Shown: positions 1-8,472 of the stretch, one piece after another | How the letters are laid out: each line of letters opens with the position of its first letter | Numbering within the stretch: position 1 is the first letter of the stretch | Assembly (NCBI RefSeq): GCF_900096965.1 | Contig: NZ_FMYM01000002.1 | Span: 186,001 to 250,000, forward strand | From: Shouchella lonarensis | Lineage (GTDB): Bacteria > Bacillota > Bacilli > Bacillales > Bacillaceae_D | DNA length: 64,000 bases | Direction: 5' to 3' | The notes under the pieces: model-generated | Seen by the model: the letters and a program-made list of their open reading frames with translations, nothing else | Told to the model about the DNA's origin: nothing | Database searches by the model: none | Position numbers and translations under genes: made by a program

Positions 1-682
1 GCGTGTAATTCTCTGGACTACGTAAAATAATCCGTGGCAAAATGAAGTCCATAAACGGCATCATAAAGTTAAATAACGCCACGACAGCTAAAATTGGTTT
101 TGCGAGTGGGAGCATAATCGTAAAGAAAATACGGAAATGACCTGCCCCGTCTAGTTTGGCTGATTCGTCTAGTTCAATTGGAATTGTATCGAAGTATCCT
201 TTCACTAAAAAGGCATTCATTGGGATGGCCGTTCCGACATAAATGAGAATTAAACCGAGTAAAGAGTCTAATAACCCGATTGTATTAAGCAAAATGTAGA
301 GGGCAACCATCGCCATTAAAGCTGGGAACATTTGTAGTACTAAAAACAAATACAAGCTATATTTTCGTCCGACAAAACGGTAACGCGAAAATGCATAAGC
401 AGTTAATGCAATAAAGAAGGTAGCCAAAATCGACGTAGAGAAAGCAACGATCAACGTGTTTTTATACCACGTTAAATATTGGCTACTTGGATCGGTGAAC
501 AACCAAATATAATGAACAAATGACGCGTTTTCAGGAATCATGCCCGCTCCATATAAGCTTGTACCTGGGTTTAATGAAAGGCCAAACGTCCATAGTAATG
601 GATAAGCAATGATCACGACCATAAAGGTGAGAAACAAATAAATGAATGTTACTTCCAAGGCTGATTTATGTTTTCGCTTCAT
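1..682 (-). CDS. malG: Maltodextrin ABC transporter permease MalG (3' part missing)
   Basis: Inner-membrane permease of a carbohydrate (CUT1) ABC importer, partner of MalF just upstream. The minus-strand ATG at 682 overlaps the malF stop codon by one base (TAATG), so the two are translationally coupled. The visible reading frame starts MKRKHKSALEVTFIYLFL and has several hydrophobic segments. It contains the permease EAA-type loop (ELDESAKLDGAGHFRIFFTI) that docks on the ATPase. The C-terminal end lies outside the window, so the length cannot be judged. No MalK-type ATPase is in view; such importers often share an MsmX-type ATPase encoded elsewhere (known for the family, not seen here). Confidence 0.9.
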   Translation of the reverse strand, partial: MKRKHKSALEVTFIYLFLTFMVVIIAYPLLWTFGLSLNPGTSLYGAGMIPENASFVHYIWLFTDPSSQYLTWYKNTLIVAFSTSILATFFIALTAYAFSRYRFVGRKYSLYLFLVLQMFPALMAMVALYILLNTIGLLDSLLGLILIYVGTAIPMNAFLVKGYFDTIPIELDESAKLDGAGHFRIFFTIMLPLAKPILAVVALFNFMMPFMDFILPRIILRSPENYT

Positions 683-1977
683 TAGATTTGCCCCTCCTCT
701 TTAAACGAGCGACTGCGTCGGAATTGGAAGATCGCGATACTTGCAACAATGAGTCCGATAATGATCGAAATCGTTGCGGCCATACTGTACTGCTGATTTT
801 CAAACGCGAGTTTATATACCCATGAGATTAAAATGTCGGTGCCACCGGCGTTTTGTCCTTGGACAGGAGGCCCTCCTTGGTTAAATAAGTAAATAATATT
901 GAAGTTATTAAAGTTTGCGGCGTACTGCATAATGAGTAGTGGTGCAGTCGCAAATAAAATATGAGGCAATGTAATGAAACGCAATTTTTGAAACCGGCTG
1001 GCGCCATCAATATCGGCTGCTTCGTACCAGTCAGACGAAATGCTTTGCAACACACCGGTGAACAATGCGAATACGAATGGAAAGCCAAGCCATACTTGAA
1101 TGATGACCAAAGCAAAACGAGACCAGAGGACATCACTTAGCCACGGAATGTTTGTGCCAAACAGTGGATAGATGATATCGCGATTGATTGCTCCGAATTC
1201 GTTGTTGAATAACGCCACGAAAATCAGGATCGTTACAAAAGCCGGCACGGCCCAAGGCAAAATTAAGATCGTGCGAATGGTGCGCTTAAATTTAATCCGT
1301 TTATCATTGACAAGTAGCGCAAGAAGCAATGCGAGTGCAATTTGTAATGTCGTTGCTACTAAGGTCCAAATAAGGGTCCATGAAAAGACAGAAACAAACG
1401 TTTCGCGCCAAATTGGCACGGTGAATAAGTTTTTCAGGTTTTCGAATCCAATCCAGTCAAGAAGTGCGCGTGGTGGTGCATTGTGTAAACTATAATTTGT
1501 AAATGACAGCCCCACCATAAAAAGAAGTGGGAACACAACCGTAAATACAAGTAGGAAAAACCCAGGTCCGACGAGGATATATGGGAACCCTTTATCCCAC
1601 GCATGCCAAAAGCCTTCTCGTAATGTAAGACGTGATGCACCAGCGCGAATGGCTTCGGCACTTTTGTATGCATCACGTAAGTTGACCCAGTAAAAAGCAA
1701 GAGCGAATGTGAGTAGGAGGACAGCCATCATGCCTTGTCCAAGCAACACACGGGAGTCATCAATCCGTGGCATCGTTCCGAGTGTAAAAAGCCCCCAGAA
1801 ACCAATGTTTAAAAAGTCATAAAAAACAACGACAAAGGCAGCGGCAAACAAGAGAAAAAGGCTCCCCTTCAGCCAATGACGATTGTATAGTTGTCCTAGC
1901 CCGGGAATGAGCGACAGCGCACAAGCGAGTCGTGGACGGTGTTTTTGTGTGTGAGCCTGATCTTGGGCAGTACCCAT
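682..1977 (-). CDS. malF: Maltodextrin ABC transporter permease MalF
   Basis: Permease subunit, 431 residues, that forms the membrane channel with MalG for maltose/maltodextrin-type sugars delivered by MalE. The N-terminus (residues 15-100) has extra hydrophobic segments before the conserved permease domain, as in Firmicute MalF/GanP. The EAA loop is visible near residue 330 (WYEAADIDGASRFQKLRFI). The ATG at 1977 is preferred over the upstream in-frame ATG at 2019 because an AAAGGAGTG ribosome binding site sits 8 bases upstream of it. It follows malE after a 94-base gap holding a strong hairpin, and overlaps malG by one base. Confidence 0.92.
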   Translation of the reverse strand: MGTAQDQAHTQKHRPRLACALSLIPGLGQLYNRHWLKGSLFLLFAAAFVVVFYDFLNIGFWGLFTLGTMPRIDDSRVLLGQGMMAVLLLTFALAFYWVNLRDAYKSAEAIRAGASRLTLREGFWHAWDKGFPYILVGPGFFLLVFTVVFPLLFMVGLSFTNYSLHNAPPRALLDWIGFENLKNLFTVPIWRETFVSVFSWTLIWTLVATTLQIALALLLALLVNDKRIKFKRTIRTILILPWAVPAFVTILIFVALFNNEFGAINRDIIYPLFGTNIPWLSDVLWSRFALVIIQVWLGFPFVFALFTGVLQSISSDWYEAADIDGASRFQKLRFITLPHILFATAPLLIMQYAANFNNFNIIYLFNQGGPPVQGQNAGGTDILISWVYKLAFENQQYSMAATISIIIGLIVASIAIFQFRRSRSFKEEGQI

Positions 1978-2021
1978 GAGCGGTTCACTCCTTTCTAATT
2001 TCCAACATACAGATAGCATGT

Positions 2022-2056
2022 CATCGACTAGAAACGAGACTTGTTTCTAGCCGATG
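2022..2056 (-). other. Intercistronic hairpin between malE and malF
   Basis: Arms at 2022-2035 and 2043-2056 form a 14-bp stem with one mismatch and a 7-base loop, just after the malE stop. There is no U-tract after it on the minus strand, so it is more likely an mRNA-protecting or attenuating element that makes malE more abundant than malFG than a full terminator. Confidence 0.6.
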
Positions 2057-2071
2057 ATCTCAAGGTTATTT

Positions 2072-3337
2072 TTATTGTCCGCGACTTAATTCGATTTCTT
2101 TTTCGATTTGCCCAACAGCATCATCAAGCGCTTCTTTTGGTTCTGTTCCTTCGGCGATAAACTTAAAAGCGTTCTCCATTGGTTCCCATACGCGGCTCAT
2201 TTCTGGAATGTTAGGCATTGGTACGGCATGGGCTGCTTGCTCCGCAAAGCTTGCTTGATGGGCGTCATTGACGTCAACATCTGGGCGAGCAGGTGATTGC
2301 TTTGTGACGTCAAAGAAGTGATTGGCATTTTCTTCATTCGTTAAGAAAAATGCTAATTCCGTTGCCCAATCAGCGTGCTCGCTGTACTCGCTGACAAACC
2401 AGCCTTTGACACTAGAGAAGGAAGAGAGCGGATTGCCATCAATGGTCGGTAATGGTGCGACACCAAGATCGTCACCAAGTGCATCAGAAAATTCTCCGAG
2501 GTTCCACGGACCAGAAATGATGCTGGCAACTTTGCCATCGTTAAAGAGTCCTTTCATGACATCTTCGTTAATGCTGCGCGGAATGGCGCCATCATTAAAC
2601 CAATCATATACAATGGTTGCCCCTTTCACCGCACCCTCATTGTTTAAGCCAATGTCATCTGTATCATATAATCCCGTATCGTCTTGGTTAAAGACGTAAC
2701 CGCCATCAGCGGCCAACAATGGGTAAAGATAATAAAAGTTTGTCGCTTCCATTAAGAAGCCGTACGTGTCAGCTGCCGTATTTGTATGTTTTTCGATCAC
2801 TGTATTTAAGTCTTCAAGTGTTTTAGGTGCATCAGCAATCATCGCTTTATTATAGTAGAGCGCGTATGTCTCTGAAGCGACTGGAATCCCGAGTTGTGTG
2901 CCTTCGTAGTTCAGCGCAGTGACAGCACCCTCATGATAATCTTCAAGTGCTTTCTGTTGTTCATCTGTCAATGTAAGTTCTTTTGCAAGCCCTTGTAAAG
3001 AGACATCGCCTGTACGGTCGTTAGGTAAGAAGAATAAGTCGGGACCATTTCCAGCAGGCGCATCAAGCGAGAGCGCATCGACTTGTTCAAGCATTTCAAA
3101 TGGCGTGATCTTGATGTCAATGCCTGTTTCGTCAGTGAACCGTTCCGTAATTTCTTTGTATGCTTTCAGTTGAGATTCTTCGTCGTCGACCCAAATCGTT
3201 AAGCTGTCTGGTTTTGTGGCGTCGCCTTTATTCGTTTCTTTGCTTGTGGTTGCTTCATCGCGATCTGGTCCACATGCACTTAACACAAGTGAAAGCGCTG
3301 CCACCGAGGTGCATAAAAGAAAGGTATGTTTTTTCAT
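2072..3337 (-). CDS. malE: Maltodextrin-binding lipoprotein MalE
   Basis: Extracellular solute-binding lipoprotein (421 residues) of the MalEFG importer, family SBP_1. It begins MKKHTFLLCTSVAALSLVLS, with a lipobox LSAC; Cys22 would be lipidated. A linker rich in D, E, T and K follows, then the sugar-binding fold with family motifs such as SLTIWVDDEE and the later GPWNLGEF segment. The ATG at 3337 follows a TAGGAGG site; the longer in-frame extension to 3373 lies across the 5' leader and is rejected. First gene of the malEFG operon. Confidence 0.93.
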   Translation of the reverse strand: MKKHTFLLCTSVAALSLVLSACGPDRDEATTSKETNKGDATKPDSLTIWVDDEESQLKAYKEITERFTDETGIDIKITPFEMLEQVDALSLDAPAGNGPDLFFLPNDRTGDVSLQGLAKELTLTDEQQKALEDYHEGAVTALNYEGTQLGIPVASETYALYYNKAMIADAPKTLEDLNTVIEKHTNTAADTYGFLMEATNFYYLYPLLAADGGYVFNQDDTGLYDTDDIGLNNEGAVKGATIVYDWFNDGAIPRSINEDVMKGLFNDGKVASIISGPWNLGEFSDALGDDLGVAPLPTIDGNPLSSFSSVKGWFVSEYSEHADWATELAFFLTNEENANHFFDVTKQSPARPDVDVNDAHQASFAEQAAHAVPMPNIPEMSRVWEPMENAFKFIAEGTEPKEALDDAVGQIEKEIELSRGQ

Positions 3338-3369
3338 GGGATGATTCCTCCTAGTCACTATGTGTAAAA

Positions 3370-3381
3370 GCAAACGTTTGC
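3370..3381. promoter_or_regulatory. LacI/MalR-type operator upstream of malE
   Basis: A perfect 12-bp palindrome, GCAAACGTTTGC, lies downstream of the predicted malE transcription start. A second half-site resembling it (GCGCAAAC) lies near 3389-3396. The sequence fits LacI-family operators, including MalR- and cre-like sites. Its position in the early transcribed region suggests repression by roadblock. No MalR gene is in the window. Confidence 0.65.
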
Positions 3382-3421
3382 ACTAATATGCGCAAACATA
3401 TCACTTGTCTATTTCTCTATT

Positions 3422-3450
3422 AGTATATTATGCTTGTCGTTATTTGGCAA
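3422..3450 (-). promoter_or_regulatory. SigA promoter of malEFG
   Basis: On the minus strand, TTGCCA (3450-3445) and TATACT (3427-3422) are separated by exactly 17 bp. This places the start near 3415, upstream of the palindromic operator and the malE ribosome binding site. Confidence 0.65.
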
Positions 3451-3620
3451 GAGGAAAATATCGGTTAGTGAAATCGTTTGCGCTATTTATGGACTACAAC
3501 TTTTGAATGAGCATGGCGTCATCCAAAGAGGTGAAACGAAGAACAACCTTTTGAGCGATGCCCCTTCTCATGTTCTTGCTTATGCTAGTAGTAGCTTTAA
3601 TCTAATGAGGGGGAGAGAAA

Positions 3621-4352
3621 ATGAGTCAAAAAGTTGTCATGATTAGTGGTGCGTCAAAAGGATTAGGGAGAGCATTAGCGTTGGATTTTGCGAAGAAAGG
3701 GTATGCGCTTGTACTGGCTGCACGGGGCGCAGATCAATTGTATCAGTTGGAAAGAGAACTGAAAAAGGAGGGGGCAACCACTTTGGTTATGCCCGGTGAT
3801 TTGTCTAAGGAAGAAGATGTTGAACGGTTTGTGTCACTCGCACTTGCTGAGTTTGGGAGAATTGATGTACTTATTAATAATGCGTCGATTTTTGGACCAG
3901 GACCAACGCTGTTGCTTGATTACGCACAAGAAGAGATGACACGTGTCATGCACATGAACACGATGCTACCTTTCTTAGTCACGAAAAAAGTGTTGCCCGC
4001 GATGCTAGAGAACAAGCGTGGTGTTGTGATCACGTTAACATCAGAAGCGGGGAAAACGGGATTTGCGGAGTGGGGTGCGTATGGCATTTCAAAGTTTGCG
4101 GTTGAAGGGATGATCGAAACGTGGGCCGATGAACTGGATGGCACTGGTGTACAAATGTATTTAGTTGATCCCGGGGAAATGAATACGGATATGCATGCGA
4201 TTGCGGTGCCAGACTGTGATTATCCACTGGCCGAACCGGAGGAACGCCTGCCGATTTTTCACTATTTAGCAACGGGAGAAGCGCCTACAGGTACACGATT
4301 TGAAGCGGCCGCGTTTCGCGACGGATTAAATGAGTGGGGAGTGGGCTTATGA
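3621..4352 (+). CDS. Short-chain dehydrogenase/reductase
   Basis: NAD(P)-dependent classical SDR, 243 residues, cytoplasmic, substrate unknown. The cofactor motif is SGASKGLG near residue 9, the NNAS motif is near residue 87, and the catalytic YxxxK is YGISK with an upstream Ser/Thr-rich LTSEAG. The C-terminal tail after the DPGEMNTDM segment is longer and acidic. A GAGGGGGAGA site precedes the ATG. It overlaps the following QueA-like gene by 4 bases (ATGA), and a VOC-family gene follows 3 bases after that, so the three are one translational unit and probably act in one pathway. Confidence 0.85.
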   Translation: MSQKVVMISGASKGLGRALALDFAKKGYALVLAARGADQLYQLERELKKEGATTLVMPGDLSKEEDVERFVSLALAEFGRIDVLINNASIFGPGPTLLLDYAQEEMTRVMHMNTMLPFLVTKKVLPAMLENKRGVVITLTSEAGKTGFAEWGAYGISKFAVEGMIETWADELDGTGVQMYLVDPGEMNTDMHAIAVPDCDYPLAEPEERLPIFHYLATGEAPTGTRFEAAAFRDGLNEWGVGL

Positions 4353-5344
4353 TGGCCACGATCATTGAAGCGACGACACCGATGGAACGCCTCGGAAAGA
4401 CACGCGATGCCGTGCGCATGCTCGTGTATGGAGCGAACACAAATAACATGTGGCACGATTTGTTTACCTCACTGCCGCAATTTCTACGCCCTGATGATGT
4501 GCTCGTATTCAATAATAGTCGCACGATCCCGGCACGGTTACGGTTGCAAGGAGGCGGAGAAGTCCGCCTTTCCCGTCACGTAAGCGAGCAGGTGTGGGAT
4601 GTATTAATTATGGAAGATGAAAGTGCTGTGGTAGGGAAGATGCTCACATTTGTAGGAAGCCTGACAGCAACGCTTCTAGGTGAAGGGAGTGAGCGACCGC
4701 TAAAGCGGCTAAAATTCCATGCATCGGCGCTTGAGGTGGTCAATTATCTGTATAAATATGGTGAAGTCATTCGTTATGAATATGTGAAAGAACCGTGGCC
4801 GCTTGCTGATTATCAAACAGTATATGGGACGATGCCAGGTTCAGTGGAAATGGCGTCAGCGGGACGGGCTTTTACATGGCGCTTACTAGCGTCTTTGCGC
4901 GCGCACGGTGTTTCATTTGCGACAATTACACTGCATGCGGGTTTAAGTTATTACGAAGATGACAGGTGGCCACAGCCGTCTTTACATCCAGAGTTATTTA
5001 CGGTAACGAAAGAGAATGCAGCAATCATCAACAAAGCAAAAGCAGCAGGTGGACGGATCATTGCTGTTGGGACAACGGTGGTGCGTACGTTAGAGACAGT
5101 TGCGCATCGTGGGCGTGTGTGCGCAGGGGCTGGAGAAACGACGTTACATGTACAGCACCCAGAACAGTTTACCGTTATAGACGGTTTATTGACAGGATTT
5201 CATGAGCGGGAAGCGAGCCATATGCAATTGTTAGAAGCATTCATTGGCGATAGAGGCGTACGAGCGGTTTATGATGAGGCTGTCGCACACAATTATCATT
5301 GGCATGAATTTGGCGATATGAATTTATTGTTGAAGGATCGCTAA
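4349..5344 (+). CDS. QueA-like protein (divergent AdoMet:tRNA ribosyltransferase-isomerase homologue)
   Basis: Homologue of QueA, which transfers the ribosyl part of AdoMet to preQ1 in tRNA to make epoxyqueuosine. About 331 residues, near the usual QueA length. Shared blocks are DVLVFNNSRTIPARL near residue 50, LHAGLSYYEDD (canonical LHVGAGTFRPV) and IIAVGTTVVRTLE. The C-terminus diverges: canonical SYGDAMLI is replaced by EFGDMNLLL, and the canonical TNFHLPKS region reads TGFHEREAS. The ATG at 4349 overlaps the SDR stop (ATGA) and has a GGGGAG site 7 bases upstream; a GTG at 4334 is the alternative. Because of the divergence and the SDR/VOC neighbours, I infer a paralogue with a changed substrate rather than the housekeeping QueA. 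No tgt, ruvAB or yajC is adjacent. Confidence 0.78.
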   Translation: MMATIIEATTPMERLGKTRDAVRMLVYGANTNNMWHDLFTSLPQFLRPDDVLVFNNSRTIPARLRLQGGGEVRLSRHVSEQVWDVLIMEDESAVVGKMLTFVGSLTATLLGEGSERPLKRLKFHASALEVVNYLYKYGEVIRYEYVKEPWPLADYQTVYGTMPGSVEMASAGRAFTWRLLASLRAHGVSFATITLHAGLSYYEDDRWPQPSLHPELFTVTKENAAIINKAKAAGGRIIAVGTTVVRTLETVAHRGRVCAGAGETTLHVQHPEQFTVIDGLLTGFHEREASHMQLLEAFIGDRGVRAVYDEAVAHNYHWHEFGDMNLLLKDR

Positions 5345-5347
5345 AGG

Positions 5348-5701
5348 ATGCATATACATCATATTGGTGTTCGTGTAGATGATTTGGAGGACGTATTGAT
5401 AGACTGGATGTGTACATGGGGATTCACGTTAGAGTGGCTTTTTGGAACAGCAGTAGAAAGGTGTGTGTGTTTGAAAAAAGGGGAGGTGCGCGTTGAGTTG
5501 GTAGAAACAGTGGAGGAGGGCGCATCTTTTCATCTAGCGTTTGTAGGAATCAAGACGCAAGTAACTGAGACAAGCGCGGCATTAAAACATGTGGGTTTTG
5601 TCCAAACGGATGAGATGATGTTGCCCTCAGGGGAGCAAGCGTATTATTTTATCTCAGGGGAAGGGCTAGAGGTGGAGTTGGTGGTTATGGCGCCATGTTA
5701 A
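5348..5701 (+). CDS. VOC (glyoxalase/dioxygenase superfamily) protein
   Basis: Small vicinal-oxygen-chelate fold protein, 117 residues. The start MHIHHIGVRVDDLEDVL is typical: the His after the first strand is the usual first metal ligand, and the C-terminal GLEVELV carries the usual Glu ligand position. The reaction is unknown; members include glyoxalase I, methylmalonyl-CoA epimerase and antibiotic-binding proteins. It lies 3 bases behind the QueA-like gene and is the last gene of the SDR-QueA-VOC operon. Its end overlaps tail-to-tail by 4 bases with the response regulator on the other strand. Confidence 0.8.
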   Translation: MHIHHIGVRVDDLEDVLIDWMCTWGFTLEWLFGTAVERCVCLKKGEVRVELVETVEEGASFHLAFVGIKTQVTETSAALKHVGFVQTDEMMLPSGEQAYYFISGEGLEVELVVMAPC

Positions 5702-6345
5702 AAAAGGTTTGGTTCCACCAGTCCTGCTTGAATGGCAAATAAAGCCGCTTGTGTCCGGTCTTGGACCTCAAGTTTGTCAATAATATTGGACACGTGCGTT
5801 TTCACAGTCGGCTCTGAGATAACGAGCGTGGCAGCAATTTCTTTGTTGCTTTTGCCGGCACAAATTTCTTGTAAGACTTCGCGCTCGCGGCGTGTCAAAT
5901 GTGCGAGTTTTTGTTCGTGACCGCTTTTGGGTGTCGCAACGTGGGCGCGGACATGTTTTAACACACGAGGGTGTAGTGGAGCTTCTCCCCTAAGTGCCGC
6001 CTCTAATGTTTCTACTAAGACACTTGGTTCGACATCTTTTAATTGGTAGCCGCAAGCGCCTGCGCGTAAAGCGTTGATGACGAAGTCTTTAGCGGAAAAG
6101 CTCGTTAAAATAAAGACGTGCGCCTTTGGATCGTGTGCAAGGATCGCTTCTGTTGCCGCGACACCATCGAGAATGGGCATATCAATGTCCATAATGATCA
6201 TGTCAGGTCGATGTGTAATATATGCGTCAACAGCTTCTTGCCCGTTACTTGCTTCAGCGATGATTTCAATATGTGGATGTGCTTCTAAAAAATAGATCAG
6301 TCCTTGCCGGACGACGCGGTGGTCATCAGCTAAGATGAGCTTCAT
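5698..6345 (-). CDS. yhcZ: NarL/LuxR-family response regulator, YhcZ/AirR-like
   Basis: DNA-binding response regulator, 215 residues. The receiver domain (1-120) has the acidic pair ADDH, the phospho-acceptor Asp in MIIMDIDMP, the Thr in LTSF and the Lys in QLKD. The LuxR-type HTH (about 150-205) carries LTRREREVL and SEPTVKTHVSNI. Its start overlaps the end of the upstream kinase by 20 bases, so the two are co-translated. Length and pairing match B. subtilis YhcZ (S. aureus AirR/YhcR). The targets cannot be read from this window. Confidence 0.88.
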   Translation of the reverse strand: MKLILADDHRVVRQGLIYFLEAHPHIEIIAEASNGQEAVDAYITHRPDMIIMDIDMPILDGVAATEAILAHDPKAHVFILTSFSAKDFVINALRAGACGYQLKDVEPSVLVETLEAALRGEAPLHPRVLKHVRAHVATPKSGHEQKLAHLTRREREVLQEICAGKSNKEIAATLVISEPTVKTHVSNIIDKLEVQDRTQAALFAIQAGLVEPNLF

Positions 6346-7465
6346 GATTTTTCACCTCGCCTTTTAATTTTGGAAAAGAAATACGCCATGTTGTTCCGCG
6401 ACCAGGTGCTGTTACGAGTGTGGCTTGCCCGCTCAATGCTTGCGTTCGTTCGCGAATCGTTTGTAAGCCGTAAGATGAGCGGGACGGGGCGGTTTTTTCG
6501 TCAAAACCACAACCGTCATCGTGCAAATGGAAGAGATAACGATGATGTTCATGCTCAAAGTGCATGCGTACTCCAGTTGCCCCGCTATGTTTCTTCGTGT
6601 TATTTAACACCTCTTGAGCAATCCGGTAAAGGTTTATCGCTTGTGTCTCAGATAAGGATGGTGTTGCCGTGTTCTTCCAAGAAATGTTCATTCCAATTTG
6701 CTGGCCGTATGTAGTGACTGCGGTCATAAAGTCGTGTCGAATGGTTTCGTCACGCAATGCATAAACGATCGTTTTTAGCTGCTTTAGGGCTGCTTGTGCG
6801 AGCGCTGTCAGCTCTTGCAACTTTCCTTGTATTGCTTCGTCTGTCACCCGTAATGCCAACCCTTGGGCGGTTAATTGCATTGAGAATACAAGTTGATTCA
6901 CAGAGTCGTGTAAATCGCGTGCAAGCCGATGTCGTTCATATATCCAAGCACGTGCTGCTTCTTCCTCAACGAGGGAAATCCGTTTTAAAGCCGTACCGAT
7001 TTGTAAAGCAATCAATTCAAGCAATTGTAGCTCTTCTTCGTTGTAATGGATTTTATGAGGATGTGCGACATTTAAAATACCGAGTTTTTCGTCACCTGTG
7101 TAGATGGGGATGGTGGCGTGATGGGTGATTCCGTCGACACCTTTGTTCGGTTGTGATTGCACGCGTTCGATCCGTTGACATTCAATCATGTTCACGGCAC
7201 TGGCAAGCGATCCTTGTAAAAACTTGCTCTTGCACGCACAGCCACCGTCTCTTAACGGTGCGCAGTCACACTTGGCTAAAGCGGGTGGGAGTCCGTGCGC
7301 AGCAGCAAGTTCATGCGCACCGTCTTTCGTAATTAAAAAAATCCAGCCACTTTGTAAGCCTGTTTCGTGTAAAAGATGGGTGAGCACGCGCGCTAACATT
7401 GTCTTCCGATCTGTTTCCTGATTCAATGTTTGTGAGATTTGTTTAAGCGTATGTAAGGTGTGCAT
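6326..7465 (-). CDS. yhcY: GAF-domain sensor histidine kinase, YhcY/AirS-like
   Basis: Soluble sensor kinase, 379 residues, with no membrane segment: GAF domain (about 10-165), HisKA_3 dimerisation domain with the phospho-acceptor His in LARDLHDSVNQ, and a HATPase_c domain with DDGCGF and GRGTTWRISF. The GAF domain has closely spaced cysteines (66, 68, 76, 78, and 96 further on) in CDCAPLRDGGCACKSKF. The same length (379) and arrangement occur in B. subtilis YhcY; the S. aureus homologue AirS uses GAF cysteines to hold an Fe-S cluster for oxygen/redox sensing (family knowledge). An AAAAGGAG site precedes the ATG. It is followed by its regulator with a 20-base overlap. Confidence 0.85.
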   Translation of the reverse strand: MHTLHTLKQISQTLNQETDRKTMLARVLTHLLHETGLQSGWIFLITKDGAHELAAAHGLPPALAKCDCAPLRDGGCACKSKFLQGSLASAVNMIECQRIERVQSQPNKGVDGITHHATIPIYTGDEKLGILNVAHPHKIHYNEEELQLLELIALQIGTALKRISLVEEEAARAWIYERHRLARDLHDSVNQLVFSMQLTAQGLALRVTDEAIQGKLQELTALAQAALKQLKTIVYALRDETIRHDFMTAVTTYGQQIGMNISWKNTATPSLSETQAINLYRIAQEVLNNTKKHSGATGVRMHFEHEHHRYLFHLHDDGCGFDEKTAPSRSSYGLQTIRERTQALSGQATLVTAPGRGTTWRISFPKLKGEVKNHEAHLS

Positions 7466-7587
7466 GGTGGTGGCTCCTTTTGATAGAGTGAGGGAGCGGT
7501 TTCTTTTGTTTGATTATATAGGATAACGGGCGAAGGGGCGAAGAAAATGCTTTGGGGAACCGTAAGTGTTATTTCTCTATAAAAATA

Positions 7588-7622
7588 AGGACACCCACCT
7601 ACCATACGTAAGTGAATGTCCT
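7588..7622 (-). terminator. Probable terminator of the YtrA-type ABC operon
   Basis: Downstream of the last permease gene, minus-strand AGGACA and TGTCCT (7622-7617 and 7593-7588) can pair around a GC-rich loop with further pairing potential, followed by TATTTTTAT. The outer stem is short. Confidence 0.45.
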
Positions 7623-7653
7623 CCGGGTGGTGGAAGCCTCTTTTTCCTTGCGC

Positions 7654-8472
7654 TTAAACTGTAATTCGTGTTTTCATCAATCGATGTGCAATGAGTAGAT
7701 TCATTGCCATGACAAGAAGAAAAATAGTACTGTCCAGAAAGAAACGTTCTGAAGGATACATATAGCTATGGAACCATTGAGACGGGAATGTCGTGATGGC
7801 ATAGATACATACGCCGTAAATAATTGCGGGAACAATGCCTGTAAAATGATAAGCACGTTCAATGACAATCATTGTAAACAATGTTAGCAAGAACAGAATG
7901 CCTCCTTGAAAAAGTGTGATCATCTCTACCGTATTAGCTGGATGAATAAACAATGATGGATTGATATTTTTTAGCACACTGTATATCGGGACAGACGTAA
8001 CTGCTTCAGTTGGAAATCGCATTTCGTAAAATAATTGTTGAATTGGAATAATTGAGATTTGCCACGTGATCGCTCCAAGCCACAAAAGCGCAATCGTTGT
8101 GAATTTCGCCCAAAATAAGCTTAGTCGGGCGTGGGGCAATGTAAGTAAGCGATAAATGATTGTGTTTTTCCCATACCAGTCGCGATACCAAATAAATAAG
8201 GAATAGAGTGTAATGATTGTCAACACGATGATGAATGCGCCTTGGTAGATGATGGATAAACCGACTGGAGCCATTGTAAAAGGTCCGTGTTCTGCAAGGA
8301 AGTGATCAACTGTTTTACCTTCTTTTATAAACGCCGCTATACCACCTAACTCAATTTGTTGGTTACGGAAAACAACGAGGAGTTGCCCGACAAGTAGAAA
8401 CAAGAGCAGCCCAACATAAGTAGGCAAGAAGCGGCGCAGTTCGAAGTGAGTCAGCCTTAAATACGTCATCAT
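7654..8472 (-). CDS. ABC-2-type permease of the YtrA-type operon (distal permease)
   Basis: Integral membrane protein, 272 residues, with about six hydrophobic segments (around 20-37, 75-95, 110-130, 185-205, 210-230, 245-262). Its N-terminus (LRLTHFELRRFLPTYVGLLL) is clearly similar to that of the other permease of this operon (LVHFELSRVWKIYVGLMG), so the two probably form a heterodimer with the ATPase. Its start overlaps the ATPase stop by 4 bases. Substrate unknown; YtrBCDEF-type systems respond to cell-wall-active peptides in Bacilli (family knowledge). Confidence 0.8.
   Translation of the reverse strand: MMTYLRLTHFELRRFLPTYVGLLLFLLVGQLLVVFRNQQIELGGIAAFIKEGKTVDHFLAEHGPFTMAPVGLSIIYQGAFIIVLTIITLYSLFIWYRDWYGKNTIIYRLLTLPHARLSLFWAKFTTIALLWLGAITWQISIIPIQQLFYEMRFPTEAVTSVPIYSVLKNINPSLFIHPANTVEMITLFQGGILFLLTLFTMIVIERAYHFTGIVPAIIYGVCIYAITTFPSQWFHSYMYPSERFFLDSTIFLLVMAMNLLIAHRLMKTRITV

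Noticed and set aside
3434-3646. 70-codon plus-strand frame upstream of the SDR
   Set aside because: Lies across the malEFG promoter and leader region, overlaps the SDR start, has no ribosome binding site and no family features.
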